A DNA stretch of 9,635 nt from an uncultured Alcaligenaceae bacterium (GCA_937897265.1 CALCPT010000089.1:1-9635); one strand, 5' to 3'. Positions 1 to 6,993 are shown, counted from the first letter of the stretch. Notes: a model not told the origin generated them from the letters alone. Numbers and translations: made by a program.

Positions 1-999
1 CATGCCGGCTTGCAAGGCGAGATCCCGTGGTTGCTGCAGTTAGCTCGTTTGAACAAACTGCCGGTCATGTTCAATTTGCAACAAACCGACCCAGCACCTG
101 ATCTTTGGAAAGACATCGTCAAGACGCTAGACACTGCGCAGACCGAGGGCGTGCCTTTGTTCGCGGCGATCTGCGGTCGACCCGTCGGGCTTTTGTTTTC
201 GTTTCAAAGCTCGCTGCACCCCTTCATTGCGCATCCAACCTATCAAAGTATCGCTGGATTACCGTTTGAGCAACGGATCAAAAAATTACAAGATCCTGCA
301 ATTCGCCAACGCATTTTGACTGAGCAACGCGATTTGGTCGATCGTCGTGCTGAGACCCTCTTTGGTAGCTTTCATAAAATGTATCGCATGGCCGAGCGGC
401 CAGATTACGAACCAGATCCTAGCCAAAGCGTTGCTGCGCTGGCAAAACAAGGCAACAAAATCCCTCTCGAAATGGTGTACGACCTGATGCTCGAGCAAGA
501 CGGTCGTGCGATTATCTATTACCCGAGTTTTAACTACTCGTACGAAAACCTCGACCACATCCATCAGTTGATGCAGCATCGCCAGACCGTCAACAGCTTG
601 TCTGATGGCGGTGCGCACTGTAATTACATCTGCGACGTCAGCTTGCCGACCTTCATGCTCACCCACTGGACCAAAGACCGAACACGTGGCCCCCTGTTAC
701 CTCTTGAACATATTGTGAAGCGTCAAACCTTCGACACCGCACAGGTGTACGGCTTGCACGACCGCGGGCTATTAAAGGTGGGTTATAAGGCCGACATTAA
801 TGTGATTGATCCAGACGCACTCGCACTGCATCGACCTGAGTTCGTGCATGATCTGCCGGCCGGCGGCAGGCGCTTGGTGCAACGGGCGGATGGCTACCTC
901 GCAACGATTGTGTGCGGCCAGCCTATTTTTGAAAACGCTCAAGCGACAGGCAACTTGCCAGGAAAGGTCTTGAGAGGACCTCAGGCTCGAGTGCACTAA
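1..999 (+). CDS. N-acyl-D-amino-acid deacylase-like amidohydrolase, C-terminal part (5' truncated by window edge)
   Basis: The frame is open from base 1 (first codon CAT, His) to TAA at 997-999, giving 332 visible residues; the true start lies outside the window, so the TTG at 10 is not a credible start. It resembles the D-aminoacylase / amidohydrolase-3 branch (COG3653-like), zinc hydrolases that remove the acyl group from N-acyl-D-amino acids. Visible hallmarks are FNLQQTDPAPDLW (about residues 21-33), GRPVGLL followed by HPF (about 59-73), the SDGGAH motif (201-206, codons 601-618) carrying the expected aspartate metal or catalytic ligand, and the C-terminal small beta domain with GYKADINVID (261-270) and DLPAGGRRLVQRADGY (284-299). 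The N-terminal HxH metal site is missing with the upstream sequence. Family members usually run to about 480-580 residues, so roughly the last 60 percent is present. It converges on the Bug gene downstream. Exact substrate is not determinable. Confidence 0.85.
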   Translation, partial: HAGLQGEIPWLLQLARLNKLPVMFNLQQTDPAPDLWKDIVKTLDTAQTEGVPLFAAICGRPVGLLFSFQSSLHPFIAHPTYQSIAGLPFEQRIKKLQDPAIRQRILTEQRDLVDRRAETLFGSFHKMYRMAERPDYEPDPSQSVAALAKQGNKIPLEMVYDLMLEQDGRAIIYYPSFNYSYENLDHIHQLMQHRQTVNSLSDGGAHCNYICDVSLPTFMLTHWTKDRTRGPLLPLEHIVKRQTFDTAQVYGLHDRGLLKVGYKADINVIDPDALALHRPEFVHDLPAGGRRLVQRADGYLATIVCGQPIFENAQATGNLPGKVLRGPQARVH

Positions 1000-1008
1000 A
1001 AAAGTGCA
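992..1008. other. Small hairpin spanning the deacylase stop codon
   Basis: TGCACT (992-997) and AGTGCA (1003-1008) form a perfect 6-bp inverted repeat around a loop of five A residues. The TAA stop (997-999) begins in the stem and ends in the loop. On its own it is too weak to call a terminator; it may slow transcript decay or be chance. Confidence 0.35.
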
Positions 1009-1054
1009 AGATATTGGGCGTAGGAAACAAAGACCTTAACGAGAAAGTGCAAGA
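1001..1054 (+). repeat. 11-bp direct repeat pair in the convergent intergenic gap
   Basis: AAAGTGCAAGA occurs exactly at 1001-1011 and again at 1044-1054, 43 bases apart, in the noncoding gap between the deacylase stop and the end of the Bug gene. The second copy sits directly before the terminator-like hairpin at 1056-1081. Function is unknown; it could be a decayed local duplication. Confidence 0.5.
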
Positions 1055-1055
1055 A

Positions 1056-1081
1056 CGAGAGCCCAAGTCAACGGGCTCTCG
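1056..1081. terminator. Intrinsic-terminator-like hairpin between convergent genes
   Basis: CGAGAGCCC (1056-1064) and GGGCTCTCG (1073-1081) form a perfect 9-bp GC-rich stem with an 8-base loop. It lies between the + strand deacylase (stop at 999) and the - strand Bug gene (stop at 1127), so it can serve both transcripts. Neither side has a long U tract: the - strand transcript reads UUCUUGC after the stem and the + strand AUCUAAG. It may therefore depend on pausing or Rho, or act mainly as a 3'-end stabiliser. Confidence 0.6.
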
Positions 1082-1126
1082 ATCTAAGACCTCAATAAAA
1101 GCACTTCGCACCAAAAAAACGGGCGC

Positions 1127-2176
1127 TTAACCTTCGATCTTAATGTTGTTGCTTTTGATCACTTCGGCAAACTGCGCCTTAGTGTCGCTTAAATACTTGG
1201 CAAATTCAGCACCCTGTTTGAAATCAATTTCAACGGCGATGCGGTGATAAAGCTCTTTTGTCTCGGGCGCTTGCATAATCTCTTGCACTCCTTTCGCGAG
1301 ACGATCACGCAAGTCTTGGGGCAAACCGGCTGGCGCAACCAAACCTACCCAAGCACCCAAATTGAAGCCAGGCACATTGGCTGCAGTCGCCAGCGGTGGA
1401 ATCCCAGGCGTGACGCTACTGCCTTTCAACAATGAAACGCCCAACGCTTTCAAGCGCCCATCACGCACAAAAGGCATCGTTGAAGCGGCGGTCTCAATGC
1501 AATAGCTTACCCGCCCAGCCATCACGTCAGTTAAGGCCGGCGATGATCCCTTGTACGGAACGTGCACCGCTTTCAAACCTGCACCAGCATTAAAGGCTTC
1601 GCAAATCAGATGCGCGGTCGCGCCCGTGCCCGACGAGGCGAAGGTGTACTTACCCGGATTGGCTTTCACCAAAGCCACGAACTCGGCGGCATCTTTGACC
1701 GGAAAGTCAGGTGCAGTCACCAACAGATAAGGCGACAGGCCGGCCATCGCGATAAAGGTCAAATCTTTATCAACGTTGTAAGGCGTGGGCTGCAGCAAAG
1801 GGCTGACCGTGAGCGGCCCACTTGAGGCCGCTAACAACGTGTAGCCATCAGGCGCGGCCTTGGCGACAACGTCGGTACCAATCATGCCACCCGCACCGGC
1901 TTTGTTTTCAGCAACCACGCTTTGGCCCAGAATTTGCGACAAACCCATTGCAAGCGAGCGACCCACGAGGTCGGTGGCTTGCCCTGGTGGCCAGGGGATC
2001 ATCATCTTGATCGACCGATTCGGATACGCGGCCTGCGCAAACGCCCCCACAGGCAAACCCACTCCAGCGGCGGCGAGTGAAGCCCCTAACGCACCCAAGA
2101 GAGACCGACGGTTGGGGCTAGTTGCCTTGCTTGTCGCAGGCGATTGATTGAAAGCAGACTGTGCATTTTTTTTCAT
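1127..2176 (-). CDS. Bug-family TTT periplasmic substrate-binding protein 1 (Tat signal)
   Basis: The 349-residue product is a Bug-type extracytoplasmic solute receptor of the tripartite tricarboxylate transporter family (TctC-like), which binds a carboxylate in the periplasm for TctAB-type membrane subunits. The ATG at 2176 is preceded by AAGGTG at a good distance. The N-terminus has a long n-region, a twin-arginine motif (NRRSLLG, residues 22-28), an Ala/Gly-rich hydrophobic stretch and a likely cleavage after AQA (47-49). Family features follow: YPNRSIKMMIPWPPGQATD (51-69), AAPDGYTLL (107-115), SSGTGATAHL (181-190) and HVPYKGSSPALTDVMAGR (205-222). The usual PGG is PGQ here, with Gln66 in place of the second Gly in the first ligand-contacting loop. 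Extra length against the usual 320-330 residues comes from the signal region. It is divergent from ligase 1 across 173 bp. The ligand is unknown. Confidence 0.95.
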   Translation of the reverse strand: MKKNAQSAFNQSPATSKATSPNRRSLLGALGASLAAAGVGLPVGAFAQAAYPNRSIKMMIPWPPGQATDLVGRSLAMGLSQILGQSVVAENKAGAGGMIGTDVVAKAAPDGYTLLAASSGPLTVSPLLQPTPYNVDKDLTFIAMAGLSPYLLVTAPDFPVKDAAEFVALVKANPGKYTFASSGTGATAHLICEAFNAGAGLKAVHVPYKGSSPALTDVMAGRVSYCIETAASTMPFVRDGRLKALGVSLLKGSSVTPGIPPLATAANVPGFNLGAWVGLVAPAGLPQDLRDRLAKGVQEIMQAPETKELYHRIAVEIDFKQGAEFAKYLSDTKAQFAEVIKSNNIKIEG

Positions 2177-2183
2177 CGTTAAA

Positions 2184-2189
2184 CACCTT
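2184..2189 (-). promoter_or_regulatory. Ribosome binding site of Bug gene 1
   Basis: On the minus strand AAGGTG lies 7 bases upstream of the ATG at 2176. It is the clearest Shine-Dalgarno sequence in the window and supports that start, even though it gives an unusually long 22-residue stretch before the twin arginines. Confidence 0.7.
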
Positions 2190-2218
2190 ATGATTCACTG
2201 AATAATTTCACTGCTATT

Positions 2219-2244
2219 GAAATGTCATTTTAAAAATACATTTC
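2219..2244. promoter_or_regulatory. 26-bp near-perfect palindrome, candidate operator in a divergent gap
   Basis: GAAATGT (2219-2225) is mirrored by ACATTTC (2238-2244), and inside it ATTTT (2227-2231) is mirrored by AAAAT (2233-2237) around a single central A, leaving only C2226 unpaired. The site lies 43 bases upstream of Bug gene 1 and 105 bases upstream of ligase 1. Its AT-rich dyad form and position between divergent genes suit a dimeric regulator binding site. No regulator gene is in the window and no confident -35/-10 pair was found, so this is inference from symmetry and position. Confidence 0.45.
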
Positions 2245-2349
2245 GAGACTTTGTTTTTTTATCATCACATCGCTGATTTTTAAAACAACCCATGACTGCC
2301 TGAGCGTTGCATTACACTGCGCTCTTGATGAAACACCTGACACACTAGC

Positions 2350-3942
2350 ATGACCAACGCCACGCCTTGCGCAACCAATCAAAACGTCAGTTTACCAATT
2401 GCTTGGTCTGACACCCTAAACAACCTCGCCAAGCGGTTTGGTCACCAACTCGCGGCCATTGACGGCCAACAGAACCGTCTGACCTACTCAGAACTGAATC
2501 AACGCGCGCACGCTTTGGCAAGACGCCTGATTCAAGAGGGGTTAAAGCCTGGCGAAGCAATTGCTTCGCTGTTACCCAACTCAATTGATGCAGTGTGGGC
2601 ATCGTATGGCATTCGGCTCGCCGGCGCTACCGAAATCCCCCTCAGTTGGGGGTATACCCTAGATGAAATTCAATGGTGCGCCCAGCTCGCAACATTTAAA
2701 ACGATCTTGACCCTTGAAAAGCGAACGCCCGAACTCTTAAGCGCTGGCTTTAAAACTTTGTTAGCAGAAAGTATCGCAAGTGCACCCCTTGAGCCAAACA
2801 CGCCGATACAGCCTCTTGCCCCCGTCGCCTTTAATCAGTCAGCACGCGTTCTTTTTACCTCAGGCACCACTGGTAAACCCAAAGGGGTGCTCTACACCAA
2901 CGGCGCGCGTTGGCTCGGTGAGCAATTGCTCAAGGCGACTCTGCCCTTCGTGCCCGAACCAGGCGTCACAATCTTGCTAATGACCCCCTTTGTGCATGGC
3001 GCCTCACTGCTGGCCTTTGCCTGGTTGGATCATGGTGCCACGATCATCTTGCATGATGGCGTCAACATCGAAAAAATCGCTCCCTTACTAGACAGTGATT
3101 CGCTCGATGCAATATTTGCTCCGCCCACGGTACTCGCTAAAATCACCTCAGCTCTAGCAGGCAAACGCTACGATCACGTACGGTGCATCTTTACCGGCAC
3201 ACAACCACTCACTCCCGCCTTGTACCAGAGGGCGAATGCCATGTTTGGCCCTAAAGTGCGCATCACCTTTGGCAAATCTGAATGCGTGAATCCAATTACC
3301 GTTTTAGGCCCACAAGACACCCACGACTATTTTTCTCAAGCTGAGGTCCCAGCCGGTGCCTGTGTGGGTTGGCCAGCACCCGGTGTCGAAATCAAAATCG
3401 AAGCACCCGATGCACTCACGGCACAAAATGAAGAGCGCAGTGATGGTGAGGTGTTGTTACGTTCGCCACACATGTCTTGCGGCCTGATCGATAGCAATGG
3501 GTTTAGGCCGCACGAACCTGAAGGTTGGCATCACACAGGCGACTTAGGTTATATCGATGCAATGGGTCGCGTCGTGCTGACAGGCCGTATTGCTGATGTG
3601 ATCAAAACAGGCGGCTATCGCGTCAACCCCGATGAAATTGAAGTTCAGTTGGCAGCCAACACTTTATGTGCGCAGATCTGCGTGACATCGCTAGCATCAG
3701 ACTACTGGGGCGAGATTATTATTGCTGTCGCCGAAGGCGCACAAGACCAGTGGGAACAACAATGTGAAAGCTTGCTTCAAGGTATGTCGCGCCACAAACG
3801 CCCAAGGCTTTACGTTTCAGTTCAGGCGTTGCCCCGTAATCCTCAAGGCAAGATCAGCCGCAAGGCCGTCAGCAAGATGGTGCTGGCTACCCACAAACTA
3901 ATCGACGGTTCACATCCTCAACTCGAACCGCTAAGCAATTAA
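2350..3942 (+). CDS. AMP-forming acyl-CoA synthetase / carboxylate-CoA ligase 1
   Basis: The 530-residue product is a class I adenylate-forming enzyme that would activate a carboxylic acid with ATP to an acyl-AMP and then a CoA thioester in the cytoplasm. The P-loop-like A3 motif LFTSGTTGKPKGV spans 168-180. The A5 motif is a variant, FGKSE (307-311), in place of the usual YGxTE, but keeps the glutamate. HTGDLGY carries the ATP-ribose aspartate Asp398. The hinge/A8 region TGRIADVIKTGGYRVNPDE includes Arg413, and NPQGKISR near the C-terminus carries the adenylation lysine Lys501. All core catalytic positions are present and length is normal. The ATG is a reasonable N-terminus for the family but has no Shine-Dalgarno sequence. 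It is divergent from Bug gene 1 and convergent with Bug gene 2, so probably monocistronic. Fatty, aromatic and other acids are all possible substrates. Confidence 0.92.
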   Translation: MTNATPCATNQNVSLPIAWSDTLNNLAKRFGHQLAAIDGQQNRLTYSELNQRAHALARRLIQEGLKPGEAIASLLPNSIDAVWASYGIRLAGATEIPLSWGYTLDEIQWCAQLATFKTILTLEKRTPELLSAGFKTLLAESIASAPLEPNTPIQPLAPVAFNQSARVLFTSGTTGKPKGVLYTNGARWLGEQLLKATLPFVPEPGVTILLMTPFVHGASLLAFAWLDHGATIILHDGVNIEKIAPLLDSDSLDAIFAPPTVLAKITSALAGKRYDHVRCIFTGTQPLTPALYQRANAMFGPKVRITFGKSECVNPITVLGPQDTHDYFSQAEVPAGACVGWPAPGVEIKIEAPDALTAQNEERSDGEVLLRSPHMSCGLIDSNGFRPHEPEGWHHTGDLGYIDAMGRVVLTGRIADVIKTGGYRVNPDEIEVQLAANTLCAQICVTSLASDYWGEIIIAVAEGAQDQWEQQCESLLQGMSRHKRPRLYVSVQALPRNPQGKISRKAVSKMVLATHKLIDGSHPQLEPLSN

Positions 3943-3950
3943 CGCTTAGC
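3930..3950. terminator. Hairpin at the end of ligase 1 with the stop codon in its loop
   Basis: GCTAAGC (3930-3936) and GCTTAGC (3944-3950) form a perfect 7-bp stem with loop AATTAAC, which holds the TAA stop (3940-3942). No U tract follows on either strand, so it is a weak terminator candidate or a 3'-end stabilising structure. It is the best structure in the 123-bp convergent gap before the end of Bug gene 2. Confidence 0.4.
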
Positions 3951-4065
3951 ATCCAAACAAATAGATTCATTCACCAAAGATCGCGACGATTGCCGCCGCG
4001 CTCTGATGTTGGATGGCGCAACGGCTAAGCCCGACTCAATCACCAAGCAGGCATTTAGGTTGAGC

Positions 4066-5037
4066 TTAATCTTTGTTCAACATGCCCAGACGTTCAATCG
4101 TCTTACGCTCTGCGGCATAAGTCTTCATCGCGTACTTGGTGTATTCCTCGGTGTTCATTTCGATCACGGGCTGATCAAACTGAGCAAACACGGCGAGAAC
4201 GGCTGGATCGGTCAAGGTCTTTTTAAAAGCATCATGCAAAATTTTGACGACTGCTGGATCCATATTTTTCGGACCACACACACCGTAGGGTGAGTCAGCC
4301 ACGGTGTCATAGCCAAGATCATTCAAGGTGGGCACTGTTGACCAACGGGTCGTACGTTTGCTGCCATACGTTGCCAACAAGCGTAGCTTTCCGGCGTCAA
4401 CCATTTGCCCCCAACCCGTTGAATCGCTCATCCCCATCGTATGGCCGCCCATGACCGCCTGCAAAGTTTGTGCGCTGCCTTTAAAAGGAATATGCGACAG
4501 TTCAATGCCAGCTTGTTGAGCAAACTCTTCAAGCGCCAGGTGTGGGCTTGAACCGGTTCCAGGGCTACCGTACGTAAACTTACCCGGATTGAGTTTGGCC
4601 CACGCAACTAAGTCCTTGATCGACTTAATCGGCGAATCAATCGGCACGACCAAACCGAAGGTGTATCCGGTCAAACAGATAATCCACGTAAAGTCTTTCG
4701 TCGTGTCAAAAGTCGTTTTTGACATGTGCGGTACGCGAAACACCGAAATTGGTAGCTGCGCAAGGGTATAGCCATCAGGCTTGGCGTTGACCAGTTCAGC
4801 CCCACCAAGCACGCCGGCCGCGCCCGGCTTGCTTTCGATAATGACGTTTACACCAAGTACCTTCGACGCACTTTCTGCCAGCACACGCATCACAACATCG
4901 GTCGCACCGCCGGCTGGCCAAGGGCATATATATTTAATGGGGCGAGTCGGAAACGTTGCCGCCTGTGCTAAGCCTGGCGCTAGAGCCGTTGCGGCCAAGG
5001 CAGCCGTTGATAACAAAAAATCGCGACGGTCAGTCAT
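4066..5037 (-). CDS. Bug-family TTT periplasmic substrate-binding protein 2 (Tat signal)
   Basis: The 323-residue product is a second Bug/TctC-type solute receptor. It begins MTDRRDFLLS, a twin-arginine signal (DRRDFLL, residues 3-9) followed by an Ala/Leu-rich h-region and a probable cleavage after AQA (24-26). The ligand-loop signature is canonical, CPWPAGGATD (38-47), followed by NAKPDGYTL (84-92), SPGTGSSPHLALEEF (158-172) and SHIPFKGSAQTLQAVMGG (181-198). The ATG at 5037 has GAGAGA five bases upstream on the minus strand, a moderate ribosome binding site. The gene diverges from Bug gene 3 across 167 bp and converges on ligase 1. It is clearly a distinct paralogue of the other two Bug proteins rather than a recent duplicate, with different signal type and loop sequences. 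No membrane subunit gene accompanies it, as is common for this family in Burkholderiales. The ligand is unknown. Confidence 0.95.
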   Translation of the reverse strand: MTDRRDFLLSTAALAATALAPGLAQAATFPTRPIKYICPWPAGGATDVVMRVLAESASKVLGVNVIIESKPGAAGVLGGAELVNAKPDGYTLAQLPISVFRVPHMSKTTFDTTKDFTWIICLTGYTFGLVVPIDSPIKSIKDLVAWAKLNPGKFTYGSPGTGSSPHLALEEFAQQAGIELSHIPFKGSAQTLQAVMGGHTMGMSDSTGWGQMVDAGKLRLLATYGSKRTTRWSTVPTLNDLGYDTVADSPYGVCGPKNMDPAVVKILHDAFKKTLTDPAVLAVFAQFDQPVIEMNTEEYTKYAMKTYAAERKTIERLGMLNKD

Positions 5038-5204
5038 CTTCGTCTCTCATAGTGTGGATGGTTTGTGTGCATCGTAAAGCGAGATTCGAACCACCGCAAC
5101 GTGAACAGGCCGATACAAGGGTTCTACCTAGTATGTTTGGCATTTTGTTCAGCCAGTTTCGAGGTTAATCTTTAGGGCATTCATTCACAGCACTGAGAAA
5201 ATCA
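5038..5204. promoter_or_regulatory. Divergent intergenic region between Bug genes 2 and 3
   Basis: This 167-bp gap must contain the promoters of Bug gene 2 and of the Bug 3-SDR-ligase 2 operon because both genes start from it. No -35/-10 pair with good spacing, strong dyad or riboswitch-like fold was recognisable by eye, so only the location is claimed. Confidence 0.4.
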
Positions 5205-6173
5205 ATGAAAAACCTAAAATACGCCGTTTTAGCGGGTCTGCTGGCCTTGACCTCAGGTGCAGCCGTGGCCCAAGACTATCCAAATAAAGCAATCAAATGG
5301 ATTGTGCCGTATACGCCTGGTGGCTATACCGACAACGTCACTCGCATCGTGACGTCTCGCATGGCGACAATCTTGGGCCAGTCGATCATCATCGAAAACA
5401 AACCGGGCGCCAATTCGATTATCGGTGTCGATCAGGCTGCGAAAGCCGCACCTGATGGCTACACCATGCTCACGACCATTACTGCGCACTCGGCCAACGT
5501 CACACTTTACGAAGGCAAGTTGCCGTTTGACCCTTACAAGTCGTTGATACCGATCTCTTTGGTGGCGATTACACCCTTGGTGCTTTCGGTCAACAAAGAT
5601 CTGCCAGTTAACTCGATCGCAGAACTCATCGCCTATGCCAAAGCCAATCCTGGCAAACTGTCTTTTGGCTCTTCGGGGGTTGGTGCCGCAGCGCACTTAA
5701 CGTCGGAACTTTTGAAATACACAGCCGGTATCGAAATGGTACACGTCCCTTACAAGGGTACCGCACCTGCCATGACGGACTTGATGTCAAACAGCATTCA
5801 GATCTTGGTCGATGCGCCAAGCGGAGTGGGTGCAAATATTCGGTCTGGCAAAATCAAAGCTCTGGCGTTTTTCTCTGACAAGCGTTTGTCCAGCTACCCC
5901 GACGTGCCCACGATTGTTGAGTCGGGCGGCCCAAAGCTTGAATCTTCAAGCTGGGTGATGTTTTTTGCGCCCGGGGGCACCCCTATGGCGATCGTAAATA
6001 AGCTGTCTTTGACCGTCAAAGAAGCGCTGAAATCTGAAGAGCTTATTAAGCGCTTTGAAGATCAAGGTATTCTCACCGTTGGCAATACGCCCGCCGAAGC
6101 AGACGCATTTTTAAAAGTTGAAATCGCCAAGTGGGGTAATTTGATTAAGACCGTCGGCGTAAAAGCGGAATAG
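5205..6173 (+). CDS. Bug-family TTT periplasmic substrate-binding protein 3 (Sec signal)
   Basis: The 322-residue product is the third Bug/TctC-type receptor. Unlike its two neighbours it has a standard Sec signal: MKNLK, a hydrophobic core (about residues 6-17) and cleavage predicted after AVA (20-22), with no twin arginine. Family signatures are VPYTPGGYTD (34-43), KAAPDGYTML (80-89), SSGVGAAAHLTSELL (156-170) and HVPYKGTAPAMTDLM (180-194). The ATG is preceded by a weak GAG-containing ribosome binding site (GAGAAA, 5195-5200). It is the first gene of an apparent three-gene operon with the SDR (34-bp gap) and ligase 2 (56-bp gap), which suggests its ligand or a derivative is the substrate of those enzymes. 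That link is inferred from gene order only. Confidence 0.95.
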   Translation: MKNLKYAVLAGLLALTSGAAVAQDYPNKAIKWIVPYTPGGYTDNVTRIVTSRMATILGQSIIIENKPGANSIIGVDQAAKAAPDGYTMLTTITAHSANVTLYEGKLPFDPYKSLIPISLVAITPLVLSVNKDLPVNSIAELIAYAKANPGKLSFGSSGVGAAAHLTSELLKYTAGIEMVHVPYKGTAPAMTDLMSNSIQILVDAPSGVGANIRSGKIKALAFFSDKRLSSYPDVPTIVESGGPKLESSSWVMFFAPGGTPMAIVNKLSLTVKEALKSEELIKRFEDQGILTVGNTPAEADAFLKVEIAKWGNLIKTVGVKAE

Positions 6174-6175
6174 TA

Positions 6176-6191
6176 TTGGGGTCTTTCCCAA
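6176..6191 (+). other. Short stem-loop just after the Bug 3 stop codon
   Basis: TTGGG (6176-6180) and CCCAA (6187-6191) form a 5-bp stem with a 6-base loop immediately after TAG (6171-6173) and 17 bases before the SDR start. In many operons such a structure protects the abundant binding-protein mRNA segment and lowers downstream expression. Here the stem is short, so that role is speculative. Confidence 0.35.
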
Positions 6192-6207
6192 ATGCACACA
6201 ACTAGCC

Positions 6208-6993
6208 ATGAACACAGCGACGAACAAGTTTGACGGCAACTACCCCGAAGGTGTTGCCGTTGTCATCGGTGGCAGTGGCGGGATCGGAAAAGGTATCTGC
6301 CTTGCCCTCGCTGAGCATGGCGCTCGGGTCGCACTCAGCTATCGCTCAAACGCGTCTGCTGCGCAGCAAACGGTCACTGAGCTACAACAGCTTGGCCACT
6401 CTGCCGAGGCGTTCGCGCTTGAGCTCTCTTCACTCGAGCAGGTCAGTGCGGCCTTGGGTGATCTCCAGGCCCGTCATCAACGCATTCACACGCTAGTCTT
6501 TGCCGCTGGCGCAAACATCACCATGACGTATGTCGGCGACATTGATCCTGTTGAGTGGCATCAGACAATCGATGGTGAGCTCAACGGTTTTTTTCATGTC
6601 ATCAAAACGGCTATGCCGCTGATGCGACAAACTGGTGGTGGCTCAATTGTTGCGATCACGACCGCGGGCCTAGATCGCCATCCACCTCTAGATATCCTCT
6701 CAACGGCGCCAAAAGCCGGCATCGAGGCGCTCGTCAGAGGCATCGCTCGCGAAGAAGGACGCTATAACATTCGCGCTAATTGCGTGGCACCTGGGGTCAT
6801 CGATGGGGGCTTGTTTGAGCGCCTCAAGCCACAGGTCAAACCAGAATTTATTGAAGCCATGAAACGCAATACCGCACTAAAGCGCTTTGGAACAATCAAT
6901 GAGGTCGCAGCGGTCGCTGCCTTTCTGACAACGCCTGCCGCTGCGTATGTCACCGGTCAGCACCTGTGCGTGGATGGCGGATACTCAGTTTGA
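6208..6993 (+). CDS. SDR-family protein with non-canonical active site
   Basis: The 261-residue product is a classical-length short-chain dehydrogenase/reductase with a Rossmann fold. The dinucleotide motif GGSGGIG spans 21-27, the AAGAN segment follows beta-4, and the C-terminal part RANCVAPGVIDGG and VTGQHLCVDGGYSV is typical of FabG-like SDRs. The active site is unusual. By alignment to FabG, the Asn of the tetrad is Glu124 (GELNGFF), the Ser is Thr152 (ITTAG), the Tyr of YxxxK is Ser165 (STAPK) and only Lys169 is retained. SxxxK also occurs in mammalian 2,4-dienoyl-CoA reductases, but the tyrosine those enzymes place 15 residues before the Lys is Gly154 here. The function may be an enoyl/dienoyl-CoA-type reaction, another chemistry, or a non-catalytic role. 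It lies between Bug gene 3 and ligase 2 in one operon. No Shine-Dalgarno sequence precedes the ATG, yet this N-terminus fits the family well. Confidence 0.9.
   Translation: MNTATNKFDGNYPEGVAVVIGGSGGIGKGICLALAEHGARVALSYRSNASAAQQTVTELQQLGHSAEAFALELSSLEQVSAALGDLQARHQRIHTLVFAAGANITMTYVGDIDPVEWHQTIDGELNGFFHVIKTAMPLMRQTGGGSIVAITTAGLDRHPPLDILSTAPKAGIEALVRGIAREEGRYNIRANCVAPGVIDGGLFERLKPQVKPEFIEAMKRNTALKRFGTINEVAAVAAFLTTPAAAYVTGQHLCVDGGYSV

Noticed and set aside
286..666. 126-residue minus-strand open frame inside the deacylase
   Set aside because: It is antisense to a conserved enzyme with clear motifs and has no domain or ribosome binding site of its own.
2253..2260. T-run as a terminator tail in the Bug 1 / ligase 1 gap
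   Set aside because: No GC-rich stem precedes it on either strand; the adjacent palindrome is AT-rich and fits an operator better.
5083..5094. TTCGAA-containing stretch that on the minus strand reads GGTTCGAATC, like a tRNA T-loop
   Set aside because: The flanking bases do not form a 5-bp T stem, and no acceptor, D or anticodon arm could be found upstream on that strand.
5138..5153. TTGGCA...TTC resembling a sigma-54 promoter upstream of Bug gene 3
   Set aside because: The spacing between the GG and GC elements is off by one and the second element lacks TTGC; no enhancer-binding protein gene is nearby.
5253..5696. 147-residue minus-strand open frame inside Bug gene 3
   Set aside because: It is fully antisense to a well-supported gene, is rich in Arg/Cys/His as expected of a shadow frame, and has no recognisable domain.
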